Made by a program: the position numbers and the translations under genes. From contig JALHOW010000001.1 of NCBI GenBank assembly GCA_022842785.1, positions 62,001 to 126,000 of the forward strand: a stretch of 64,000 nucleotides of DNA, in the 5' to 3' direction. This document shows positions 27,603 to 35,134 of this stretch, piece after piece (the stretch's first letter is position 1; each line of letters starts with the position of its first letter). A model generated the notes under the pieces. That model ran no database searches. It saw only the letters and a list, made by a program, of their open reading frames with translations, and was not told where the DNA came from. The DNA is from Hyphomicrobiaceae bacterium (GTDB lineage: Bacteria > Pseudomonadota > Alphaproteobacteria > Rhizobiales > Hyphomicrobiaceae).

Positions 27603-29195
27603 ATGAGCGACGAGCAGACGCCGCGTCGCCAGCTTGGTCCGGCCATATTCGACGCAGCCTTTCTCACCGCGGTGCGCGATGACGGTCTGGAGGTCAAGTT
27701 CACCCGGTCTGAAAGCAAGCTGATGGCGTTCCTGGCGCGTAACGCCGGGCGCATCGTGTCTCGCAATCAGCTCCTCGATGAGATTTCCGAGCCGGGATCC
27801 GACAAGAGCGACCGGAACATCGACTTCACGATCAATCGCCTTCGCCGCAAGCTCAATGACGATCCGAAGAACCCAAGGTTCATCGCCACGCGCTATGGCG
27901 AGGGCTACATCTGGATCGCCAAGGCTCCCGCGGGGCGCCCGGTGGCGCGCGGCGCCTACGTCGTGATCGGGCCGGTCCGCGGTCTCGGTCACATCGGCGA
28001 TTTCAGGCAGCTGGCGAGTGGCTTCGGGCACACATTCCAGTCGCATATGGCGCGGCACTTCAGCGGCCGCAAAGTCGTCTTCGATGCGGATTGTCCATCG
28101 CCGACGTCATTCGGGATCGACCATCCGGAGATCGGGATCGATCTGACGTTCGTCTCCGGTGAGACGGGGCTGGATTGCGTCTTCAGAGCGACAAGCTTTC
28201 GCTCAGGGAAAGTCTTGAGCATTGTTCGTCGGCGGGTTGCCGACACGGGTACGAGCTTGCAAGATCGAGCTGTGGCTGCCGATCTTCTCGCGGATCAGAT
28301 TGCCTCGGAGATCTGGAGAAGCCTGGCGGGTCAGCCAGCGGCCACGGAAACGCTTGCCGTGCAGCTTCATAGCGCCACCAGAAGTCTGACGGGCGCAGAT
28401 GTTACCTGGCAAGAGAGCACGCGAAGGCTGCGACAGGTGCTCGTGGCGCAACCCGATGATCACATCGCCAAGCTGATGCTGGCGACGGCGCTACACACGA
28501 AATACATCCAGGAGGGGCATGTATTTCTTGCATCTGGGGCTGATCCGCGCCCCGCGGACGAGCAGGAAATGGAGGATCTCGTAACGTCGGCGCTGCCGGC
28601 CATCCAGGTCGATCCTTCGCAGGCAATCATGGCAGCCAAGCTCCTCTACTTTCTCGACAGAGGATACCGCCGGATGGCCGTCGAACTCGCGGAGACGGCC
28701 TATCGCGCGAGCACGGCGATCGCGGCTTCGCTCGGCATCATCGGCCAGATGCGGTCATATGTCGGGCAGGTGGAACAGGGCCTTGCGTGTTTCGATCAGG
28801 CTCTCGAGCTGACCGAGCCGGAGACGCAGCAATGGCTTTACGTGCTCGTCATGAAGGCGCAGGTGCAGAGAGCCGCCGCGGACAGGGAAGGTCTCGACCA
28901 CACACTCGCGCAACTCTATGCGGCGCGTCCGGCGCTCAAGGCGTTTCTCGATCATTCGCATACTTGTCCTGATAGCCCTTCGCCCGAGGCGCTGATGGTG
29001 GTGCAGTCGGTAACCGAGGCACAGGCTCGCGGCATCCTGCTCCATGGCTGCTACGTGAATGCGCGCCTGTTTCAGCATGAGGATCAGCGCGAGAATGCGA
29101 TACGCACCTCGGTGGTGATGCTCACGAGGCGCTTCGGAAAGTCGATCGTGCCGGACGAGGTCGCGGCGCTGGTGCCGCGCCTCATGGCGTCATAG
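27603..29195 (+). CDS. CadC/OmpR-type winged-helix regulator with TPR-like C-terminal region
   Basis: A 530-residue protein. Residues 28-105 form an OmpR/PhoB-type DNA-binding domain: FTRSESKLMAFLARNAGRIV, RNQLLDEI, DRNIDFTINRLRRKLNDDP and the wing RYGEGYIWI. There is no receiver domain and no clear membrane helix. The rest resembles the soluble helical-repeat part of CadC/HilA-like or adenylate-cyclase-associated regulators, for example GQVEQGLACFDQALELTEPE, a TPR-like helix pair. It probably controls transcription from the cytoplasm in answer to a protein or small ligand. The neighbouring barrel gene is a possible target (inference). Confidence 0.78.
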   Translation: MSDEQTPRRQLGPAIFDAAFLTAVRDDGLEVKFTRSESKLMAFLARNAGRIVSRNQLLDEISEPGSDKSDRNIDFTINRLRRKLNDDPKNPRFIATRYGEGYIWIAKAPAGRPVARGAYVVIGPVRGLGHIGDFRQLASGFGHTFQSHMARHFSGRKVVFDADCPSPTSFGIDHPEIGIDLTFVSGETGLDCVFRATSFRSGKVLSIVRRRVADTGTSLQDRAVAADLLADQIASEIWRSLAGQPAATETLAVQLHSATRSLTGADVTWQESTRRLRQVLVAQPDDHIAKLMLATALHTKYIQEGHVFLASGADPRPADEQEMEDLVTSALPAIQVDPSQAIMAAKLLYFLDRGYRRMAVELAETAYRASTAIAASLGIIGQMRSYVGQVEQGLACFDQALELTEPETQQWLYVLVMKAQVQRAAADREGLDHTLAQLYAARPALKAFLDHSHTCPDSPSPEALMVVQSVTEAQARGILLHGCYVNARLFQHEDQRENAIRTSVVMLTRRFGKSIVPDEVAALVPRLMAS

Positions 29196-29232
29196 CTGCG
29201 AGCTCGATCGTAGCAGCAGCAAAATTAGAGGG

Positions 29233-29265
29233 GGAGATTCCGAGCCATTCGCGGTCGGAATCTCC
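29233..29265. terminator. Hairpin between convergent regulator and racemase-like genes
   Basis: An 11-base perfect inverted repeat (GGAGATTCCGA and its complement, 11-base loop) lies 38 bases after the regulator stop. A second, imperfect hairpin of CTCCTCCCC/GGGGAAGGAG type follows at about 29276-29298. Together they probably terminate the two convergent genes. Confidence 0.6.
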
Positions 29266-29330
29266 GCACCTTCGCTCCTCCCCGACCGGGGAAGGAGCAG
29301 TTGGTAAACTCGGCAGATGCAAAAGAGGCC

Positions 29331-30428
29331 TCAGCTGACGAGATGCGCGGCGACCGTGTCCTCGTTCCAGTCGAGGCCGACGCCCGGGACGTCAGGGATG
29401 TGCAGATTGCCGTCCGCGATACGATAGGAGCGCTGCAGAAGTGGATTTGCCCAATCCTGCCATTCGAGCCAATGCGCCGTCTCGGTCACGCGCATGACGT
29501 GCGCGGCAATTTCCGGATAGAGATGCGTTGACATCGGGATGCCATGAGCACCCGCGAGCGCCGCCGCGCGCATCCAGCCGGTCACGCCGCCAATGCGCAT
29601 GAAATCCGGCATGACGAGATCCGAAGCCTTCTTCTGCAAGGCTATGAGCATCTGGCGCGGCCCATAGAAATTCTCACCAATCTGAAGCGGTGTCTTAAGC
29701 TCTGCTGCGAGGCGTGCATACCCATCGAGATCGTCATAGACGATGGGCTCCTCGATCCACGCGAGGCCGTGGTCGTCGATGGCGTGGCAGCGCTCGAGAG
29801 CTTCGGCAAGATTGAGGCCCTGATTGAAGTCGATCATCAGGTGCATGTCTTCGCCGACGGTTCGGCGTACGGCATCGAGTGTCGCCAGATCCTCCGAGAG
29901 GCGCGCGCGGCCGAGCCTGAGCTTGAGGCCCGAGAAGCCGCCCTCGTCCCTGAGCGCGATCGCTTCCTCGGCGACCGCCTCGGGTGCCTTCAGCCAAAGC
30001 CCGTTGCTGTTGTAGGCCCGCACAGGTCCGACCGACCCGCCGAGCAGCACGCACAGCGGCACGCCCGCGGCCTTTGCGTGCGCATCCCACGCCGCCATGT
30101 CGAGGCCCGATGCGGCGATCATGGTCAAGCCTTCGTAGCCAACGAAGTGGAGCGACTTGCGCGCGGCGTCGAAGATCTCGCTCGGCGCGAGCTGGCGCCC
30201 CTTCAGCATATCGCCGAGATCGTGGAGCGCCGGCACTAGATAGCGCATGGACTTCACGACATAGGGCTCGAGATAGCTTCGCCCGACGATGCCTTCCTCT
30301 GTTTCGAGATCGATCAGGATGATCGGCCAGTCGGTGAGGGTGGCAATGCGGGCGACAACCGGCCGCTTGAGCTTGAGCACCACGGGTCGGGCAGAAATAC
30401 GCCTTATGGTGAGGGGAGAACGCCGCAT
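29331..30428 (-). CDS. Mandelate racemase/muconate lactonizing family protein (enolase superfamily)
   Basis: A 365-residue member close to the mandelate racemase subgroup along its whole length. Metal ligands are Asp200 (MIDFNQ), Glu226 (WIEEP) and Glu252 (GEN). The His302/Asp275 dyad (MSTHLYPE, MPDFMRIGG) and Glu322 (AHWLEWQDWA) match mandelate racemase. The KxK base motif is Lys169-Leu-Arg171, so the second lysine, the S-specific base in mandelate racemase, is arginine. A different acid-sugar or 2-hydroxyacid substrate is likely. The ATG at 30428 follows GGAGG. It is divergent from a TetR regulator. Confidence 0.9.
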   Translation of the reverse strand: MRRSPLTIRRISARPVVLKLKRPVVARIATLTDWPIILIDLETEEGIVGRSYLEPYVVKSMRYLVPALHDLGDMLKGRQLAPSEIFDAARKSLHFVGYEGLTMIAASGLDMAAWDAHAKAAGVPLCVLLGGSVGPVRAYNSNGLWLKAPEAVAEEAIALRDEGGFSGLKLRLGRARLSEDLATLDAVRRTVGEDMHLMIDFNQGLNLAEALERCHAIDDHGLAWIEEPIVYDDLDGYARLAAELKTPLQIGENFYGPRQMLIALQKKASDLVMPDFMRIGGVTGWMRAAALAGAHGIPMSTHLYPEIAAHVMRVTETAHWLEWQDWANPLLQRSYRIADGNLHIPDVPGVGLDWNEDTVAAHLVS

Positions 30429-30527
30429 GACCAGGCCTCCGAATGCCAATTCATTGCCAATTCACAGGATGAATGCGCGATCGGCGCTCATTTCATTCCG
30501 CGGCGCGCGGAAGTAAATTCACTATGC

Positions 30528-30535
30528 AGTATACT
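30528..30535 (+). promoter_or_regulatory. Candidate -10 box and palindrome upstream of the TetR gene
   Basis: AGTATACT is a perfect eight-base palindrome in the divergent region between the racemase-like and TetR genes. It contains TATACT, a near-consensus -10 box, 17 bases before the TetR ATG. No convincing -35 is seen. It could be an autoregulatory operator; this is inference. Confidence 0.35.
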
Positions 30536-30552
30536 TTGCCGGAGAGCGCACG

Positions 30553-31197
30553 ATGCCGCGATCAGCCGATCTGACACGCAAGTGCATACTCGAGGCGGCC
30601 TATCGCCTCTTTCGCCGACAGGGCTACAGCCGCGTCAGCATGGACGAGATCGCGGCGGCCGCACGGCTTACGAAGCGCACGCTCTACTATCACTTCAGGA
30701 GCAAGGATGATCTGCTGGCTCGCGTGCTCGAAGCGCAGCACGAGCTCGCACTGCAGGCGTTCCAATCCTTCGCCGACCAGATGACCGGTTCAGCGGAAGC
30801 GATCGTCGAAGCCATGTTTCGCGAGCTTGCCGTCTGGGTCGACAAGCCACGCTGGGCGGGATCGGGATTCACGCGGCTCGTGATCGAACTCGCCGACCTT
30901 CCGGGTCATCCGGCGCGCACGATCGCCCGCCGGCACAAGGCTCAGCTCGAGCGCAGTCTCGCGGATTTGCTCGGGCGTGCGGGTATCGAACGCAAGGAGG
31001 AGCTGGCGCGCGAGATCTGGCTGCTTTCGGAAGGCGCGATCTCGCTCATCCTGGTGCACGGCGATCGCGGCTACTCGGCCGCAGCCATGCGAGCTGCGAG
31101 AACACTCGTGCGACATCACACAGAGGTGCCGGCTTCCACGCGCACGAAGCGCAGATATGTGCAGCGCCGGCCCTCGCGTACTGCCTTGGCTTCGTAG
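30553..31197 (+). CDS. TetR family transcriptional regulator
   Basis: A 214-residue TetR/AcrR-type repressor. The N-terminal helix-turn-helix is typical: ILEAAYRLFRRQGYSRVSMD, then IAAAARLTKRTLYYHFRSKD (residues 12-52). The C-terminal ligand domain has no diagnostic motif. It is divergent from the racemase-like gene, a usual place for the gene it controls. The last 27 codons overlap the 3' end of trmB on the opposite strand, giving a basic tail (STRTKRRYVQRRPSR) that may be a read-through extension. Confidence 0.9.
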   Translation: MPRSADLTRKCILEAAYRLFRRQGYSRVSMDEIAAAARLTKRTLYYHFRSKDDLLARVLEAQHELALQAFQSFADQMTGSAEAIVEAMFRELAVWVDKPRWAGSGFTRLVIELADLPGHPARTIARRHKAQLERSLADLLGRAGIERKEELAREIWLLSEGAISLILVHGDRGYSAAAMRAARTLVRHHTEVPASTRTKRRYVQRRPSRTALAS

Positions 31198-31850
31198 CGC
31201 GTCTGCGGCCAGTCCTCGGGACGATGGCGCCAGTCGGCGGCGCATGTGGCTGTCCAGCGGAAATCGGGATGGCGCATGAGTGCTGCGAGCATCGTGCGCG
31301 CGTAATCGCCGATATCAGTTCCGAGGCGCAGTTCGGCGCCGGGCTTCATGACGCGGGCGAGCCGATCGAGCAGGGGCGTGCCGACGAGGCGGCGCTTTCT
31401 GTGCCGCGCTTTGGGCCATGGATCGGGAAAGAGAATGAAGGCGCGATCGACCGATCGTGCCGGCAGCCAGCGGAGCAGCGGGCGCACGTCATCGGGGTGC
31501 ACGCGAATGTTGGCGAGATGCTCGTCTTCGATGAGTGTGAGCGCCTTGACGACACCTTCCTCGAAGGGCTCGCAGCCGATGATCCCCACATGCGGATGAT
31601 GGCGGGCCTGCCAGATCAGATGCTCGGCGCCGCCGAAACCGATCTCGAGCCAGACCTGCGTCACGAGGGTGTCGAAGAGCGCCGTCGCGTTCTCCGGGGC
31701 CGACTTGGAGAGGTCCGGCTGCACGCGCGGACCGATCTCGGTGAGCAGGCGCTCCTGGCGTCCGGATAGCTTGCGCCCGCGCCGGCGTCCGAACGAGCGA
31801 AGCTCGGCATCGTGGATTGTGGTGTCGTCGTCGATCATGGCGCGCGCCAT
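31116..31850 (-). CDS. trmB: tRNA (guanine-N7-)-methyltransferase
   Basis: A 244-residue methyltransferase that forms m7G46 in tRNA. The SAM motif region WLEIGFGGAEHLIWQA and the family signature FPDPWPKARHRKRRL are clear, as is the terminal TRYEAKAVREGRRCTYLRF. Starts at 31850 or 31838 are both possible; neither has a strong ribosome site. Its 3' end overlaps the end of the TetR gene by 82 bases, and it diverges from the BcsS-like gene. Confidence 0.93.
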   Translation of the reverse strand: MARAMIDDDTTIHDAELRSFGRRRGRKLSGRQERLLTEIGPRVQPDLSKSAPENATALFDTLVTQVWLEIGFGGAEHLIWQARHHPHVGIIGCEPFEEGVVKALTLIEDEHLANIRVHPDDVRPLLRWLPARSVDRAFILFPDPWPKARHRKRRLVGTPLLDRLARVMKPGAELRLGTDIGDYARTMLAALMRHPDFRWTATCAADWRHRPEDWPQTRYEAKAVREGRRCTYLRFVRVEAGTSV

Positions 31851-32076
31851 AGCACACGGTGGCGCTCGCGTCCTCGGGTGCCGCTGTACCACCGTCGATA
31901 GATCCAATGGCGTATGAATATCCGAAAGGCGTAGATGAAGGGCTATCGTCCGTAGGCCCGATATTCCCATTGACGCGGACAGCATTCCTATTTCATTTTG
32001 GTAAACGGCGTTCTGCAAAATTGATGTGGCGTTGATGTGCGGGGCGCGTGCCGCATTTGCGGTCGAGGGCTGTGTA

Positions 32077-32892
32077 GTGCTGCGTAGGCTCCGAATTGGT
32101 GCGGCAGCGTTGATGCCGCGTGTTCTGCCGTGCGCCTGCTGCTGTCTGGCGGCGGCGGTTCTTGCCATCGCTCCTGCCATTGCTCCCGCCGTTGCGGACG
32201 AGCCGCCGACCGTGGAAGTTTCCGGCGGCGGGGAGATCGGCGGCCATCTCTGGTCGGCCTACGCCAATACAACCGTTGCGCTCTCGGGTTTGATCGCCGG
32301 CGTTCCCAAAAGCATTCGCGAGGATGGTTGGCGGCTCAGGGCCGGGGCGGGCTACTGGGAGTATGCGCGGCGGCACACAATCTGGATTTCCGGCCTTGGC
32401 GAGCGAAGCGTGCATCGTCGTCGCACGGGCTCATTCGCGGATCTTCTGCTCGGCTATCAAGCCGGGATCGGACCGCTGACGCTGAAGATCTTTGCCGGCG
32501 GCGCCTATGCCAACGAGCAGCGGCTCATCGATGGTGAGGACGAGGGCTCGATCGGGTCATTCACGGCGGCTCGGGTCCTGGTGGAGAGCTGGTACAATCT
32601 GACGCCGAATGCCTTTGCCCAGTTCGATGCGGGCTGGACGAGCCGTCTCGATGCCCTCACGGCGCGCGGGCGCCTCGGCTATCGCATGACGCCCGAGATC
32701 TCGGCCGGACCGGAAGTTGGCTACTGGTCGGCCGACCGGGAGCTGGAGGCGGGCCGCGACGACATCATTCGCTACGGGGCCTTCATTCGTTACGAGTGGT
32801 CCGCGGGGGAGATTTCGCTCTCGGGCGGCGTCGCCGATGACGGCGAAGACAGCAACTTCTACGCCTCGCTCAACGCACTTCTGCGCTTCTGA
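32077..32892 (+). CDS. bcsS: Cellulose biosynthesis protein BcsS-like, outer-membrane barrel
   Basis: About 271 residues with a signal peptide (CCCLAAAVLAIAPAIAPAVA) followed by a run of amphipathic strands rich in aromatic and Gly residues and ending NFYASLNALLRF, a C-terminal Phe as in outer-membrane barrels. Segments such as GYWEYARRHTIWISG and WYNLTPNAFAQFDAGWTS recall BcsS of alphaproteobacterial cellulose clusters. No other bcs gene is in the window. The GTG at 32077 has GAGG seven bases away; other starts at 32026 and 32113 are possible. Confidence 0.7.
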   Translation: MLRRLRIGAAALMPRVLPCACCCLAAAVLAIAPAIAPAVADEPPTVEVSGGGEIGGHLWSAYANTTVALSGLIAGVPKSIREDGWRLRAGAGYWEYARRHTIWISGLGERSVHRRRTGSFADLLLGYQAGIGPLTLKIFAGGAYANEQRLIDGEDEGSIGSFTAARVLVESWYNLTPNAFAQFDAGWTSRLDALTARGRLGYRMTPEISAGPEVGYWSADRELEAGRDDIIRYGAFIRYEWSAGEISLSGGVADDGEDSNFYASLNALLRF

Positions 32893-32965
32893 GGCGGGGC
32901 CGTTCGCACTAAATGCTCGCCTGCGACCAAAGTGCAGCAACTTTTGCCGCGACTTGAGCCAGCGC

Positions 32966-32981
32966 TTTACCCTCACTTAAC
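32966..32981 (+). promoter_or_regulatory. Possible CtrA-type site upstream of ftsB
   Basis: TTTA-N7-TTAAC lies about 90 bases upstream of the ftsB ATG. The alphaproteobacterial cell-cycle regulator CtrA binds TTAA-N7-TTAA; this site differs at one base. A division gene is a fitting target, but short AT-rich motifs arise by chance, so confidence is low. Confidence 0.3.
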
Positions 32982-33068
32982 GCTGCCTGCCTACAGTAGC
33001 TCTCGTGGCCGCGATCCGGTTTTGCGTCGATCCGGGCCACGCTGAGTACCAAGGGGTTAGATGGCCTG

Positions 33069-33386
33069 ATGGTCAGCAAGCGGCAGGTGTCGGTGTTGCT
33101 TCTCTGCGGTGGGCTGACGGTCTACTTCGGCTATCACACGATCAAAGGCAGGCACGGTCTCGAGACAAGAGCGCGTCTGATCGAACGTTCCACGACGTTG
33201 GAGCGGGAGATCGGAACTCTCGAGACCGTGCGCGCCCGTTTGGAGCGAGAGCTTGCGCTCCTCGATGGCACCGGTGACGGGACCGGTGCCGATCTCGACT
33301 ACGTCGAGGAGCTGGCGCGCCGCCACCTCGGCTTTGCCGCACGCACGGACCGCATCCTCATCGATCGGTCCGTTGCCCGCCGCTGA
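33069..33386 (+). CDS. ftsB: Septum formation initiator, FtsB/DivIC family
   Basis: A 105-residue bitopic protein. A membrane helix (VSVLLLCGGLTVYFGYHTI) is followed by a coiled coil of heptad-like leucines (LEREIGTLETVRARLERELALL) and the family tail VEELARRHLGFAARTD. FtsB links FtsQ and FtsL in the divisome at the inner membrane. The usual length is about 100 residues. In many alphaproteobacteria it lies between eno and pdhA; here its neighbours are a BcsS-like gene and a lipoprotein gene. Confidence 0.88.
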   Translation: MVSKRQVSVLLLCGGLTVYFGYHTIKGRHGLETRARLIERSTTLEREIGTLETVRARLERELALLDGTGDGTGADLDYVEELARRHLGFAARTDRILIDRSVARR

Positions 33387-33506
33387 AACCCGGTCGCTCG
33401 CGGCCGGCAGAAGCATCGACGAATTGCCGCCGGATCGCCCTCTTTCGGCCATGCGGCGGACGAACGGCCATACAACACTTCCGTAATCGCACACGGGGGA
33501 TCATTC

Positions 33507-34790
33507 ATGTTCAGGCGTATGATCGTGCCGGTGTCGGCGTGCGTCACGCTGCTCGCAGCGATGCTCGTGGCCGGCTGTAAGGACACTGTTCTCGAGGGCG
33601 TTCAGGATCGCCCGTCGAAGCTCGGCGCGCTCGAAGGCGCAGCCGTCGCCGCGGCGCCAACGCGCACCGACCATTTCGCGGAATCCGCGCGCCGAATTCG
33701 CGCGCATCCTGCTCTCGGGCCGCATACACCTGCCGAGATCAAACGCCGCGTCGCCCAGCTCGTGGAGCCGCCGCGCCTTGCGACGCCGCCCGCCTCCATC
33801 CTCGCGCGCATTCCGCCCCATTCCATCGAGGGCGCGCCGCAGCAGCAGGTCGCTTCCGTCACCATTCAGCAACCCACACCGGCTGCAGTCGTGCCCGTTG
33901 GCGCGAGCCTCATCCCGGTCAATGCGACGTCGGCGGACGCCGCGCCACCGCGCAGCACGCCGCGCAATGTCGTGATCCCGATGGTCGTCTCCAGTGCGGA
34001 TGGCACCACGTGGCGGGCCGACAACGGCGACGGCACCAGCGCCGCCAAGAACGAGTCCCGCAACGCTCACTGTCGCGAGGAAGCCCTCGAGCAGCTCAAG
34101 CGTTATTCGGCGACGGGTTATCGCATCTACGAGCGCCTCGACGACAAGCGCATGTTCACGACGTGGATCCTATGCGACGAGCGCCAGCGCGGACTGACCA
34201 CCGCCGTGCACGAGGCCGTGCACATGCTGACCGAGCAGATCGATGCCTTCCCGCTTGTCGATGGTGGCCAGATCGCGCGCATCGCAGCGACGGAGAAGTT
34301 CGCGAAGCCCGGCCGGATCGCCGCTCAATTCAAGCAGTCCGATGATTTTGTGCGCACGTACCTGCTGCCAGGTGGCGCTTCCTCGGCGGACGACTTCACG
34401 TATCTGCTCGACGAGTTCAACTCGTACATCCACGACCTGAACACCGCCATCCAGACGCAGTCCATGGCGCCGCGCGACAGCTACCTCGGTCATCGCGATG
34501 GCATGTCGGCCATGATGAGCTTCCTCATGGCGTACGTGGCCTTCGCCGAGAAGGACGATCCGCGTACCTGGGCCGGTCTGCACCGCGCCGACGTCAAGCA
34601 CCTCGTCTCGACGCTCTGGTCTGACGCCGAGCGCACCATCGAGAAATCATGCAAGGTGCCGCGTTACGCGGTCGATGATCAGGCTTTCCTGCGCCACATC
34701 TGCTCGCCGACCAATGGTCGCGCGCTTGGCCATCTGCTCGGTCGCGCACCGCGTTGCCCGAAGGCGTGCCTTGGAAGTGCGAGCGGTTGA
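33507..34790 (+). CDS. Lipoprotein with HEXXH motif, possible zinc metallopeptidase
   Basis: A 427-residue exported lipoprotein: signal peptide with the lipobox LVAGC, lipidated Cys24. A low-complexity Pro/Ala/Ser region spans about residues 40-170. The C-terminal 250 residues hold H235-E-A-V-H239 inside the helix GLTTAVHEAVHMLTEQI, the classical zinc-peptidase motif, and Glu303 in LLDEFNSYIHDL as a possible third ligand. Four or more cysteines (HCREE, LCDER, SCKV, HICSP) may form disulfides. The family is not recognised. Peptidase activity is inferred from the motif and context of the helix only. Confidence 0.62.
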   Translation: MFRRMIVPVSACVTLLAAMLVAGCKDTVLEGVQDRPSKLGALEGAAVAAAPTRTDHFAESARRIRAHPALGPHTPAEIKRRVAQLVEPPRLATPPASILARIPPHSIEGAPQQQVASVTIQQPTPAAVVPVGASLIPVNATSADAAPPRSTPRNVVIPMVVSSADGTTWRADNGDGTSAAKNESRNAHCREEALEQLKRYSATGYRIYERLDDKRMFTTWILCDERQRGLTTAVHEAVHMLTEQIDAFPLVDGGQIARIAATEKFAKPGRIAAQFKQSDDFVRTYLLPGGASSADDFTYLLDEFNSYIHDLNTAIQTQSMAPRDSYLGHRDGMSAMMSFLMAYVAFAEKDDPRTWAGLHRADVKHLVSTLWSDAERTIEKSCKVPRYAVDDQAFLRHICSPTNGRALGHLLGRAPRCPKACLGSASG

Positions 34791-35134
34791 GGTTCGTGTT
34801 TTTTTGCTGCGGGCTACTGAGCCCAGCTTCGCGCCTCCGGCGCGAGCGAGACCAGGTCTCGCGCTCTACCGGGAGGGACACCCTCCCGGACCCACCCGCC
34901 TTTATGACTTCGGGCCAGTTGCGCCCCATCCGCATGGCCGCCGCGGGCATGGCACCGCGTTTCGGTTGCGAAGCACCTCTTCCCAGCAGCCCGCGATGCC
35001 AAACTCTGAGCTATCCGCATGGCCGCCGCGGGCTTGGCACCACAATTGAAAGCGTCAGCACCTCTTTCCAGCAGCCCCGCGGCAAATAAAAAAAGGGCCG
35101 CCGAAGCGACCCTTTTTCGTTCGAAGAAGCTGCC
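34791..35134. repeat. Intergenic hairpin repeat, copy R2, with two D modules
   Basis: This gap between convergent genes holds the GCGCC-TCC-GGCGC hairpin near 34830, GCGAGACCAGGTCTCGC at 34847-34863, and the core palindrome CGGGAGGGACACCCTCCCG near 34870 with its CCCACCCGCCTTTATGACTT tail ending at 34910. Two tandem copies of a further module (CCGCATGGCCGCCGCGGGC ... CAGCAGCCCGCG) follow at about 34929-35000 and 35015-35084. The same D module is found once more near 47.6 kb. Confidence 0.75.
35088..35117 (-). terminator. Terminator of the 451-residue membrane protein gene
   Basis: A short GC stem (GGGCCG against CGACCC) is flanked by seven A and five T residues. Read on the minus strand, the hairpin is followed by a U tract 18-47 bases after the stop at 35135, as in a rho-independent terminator. 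Confidence 0.75.
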
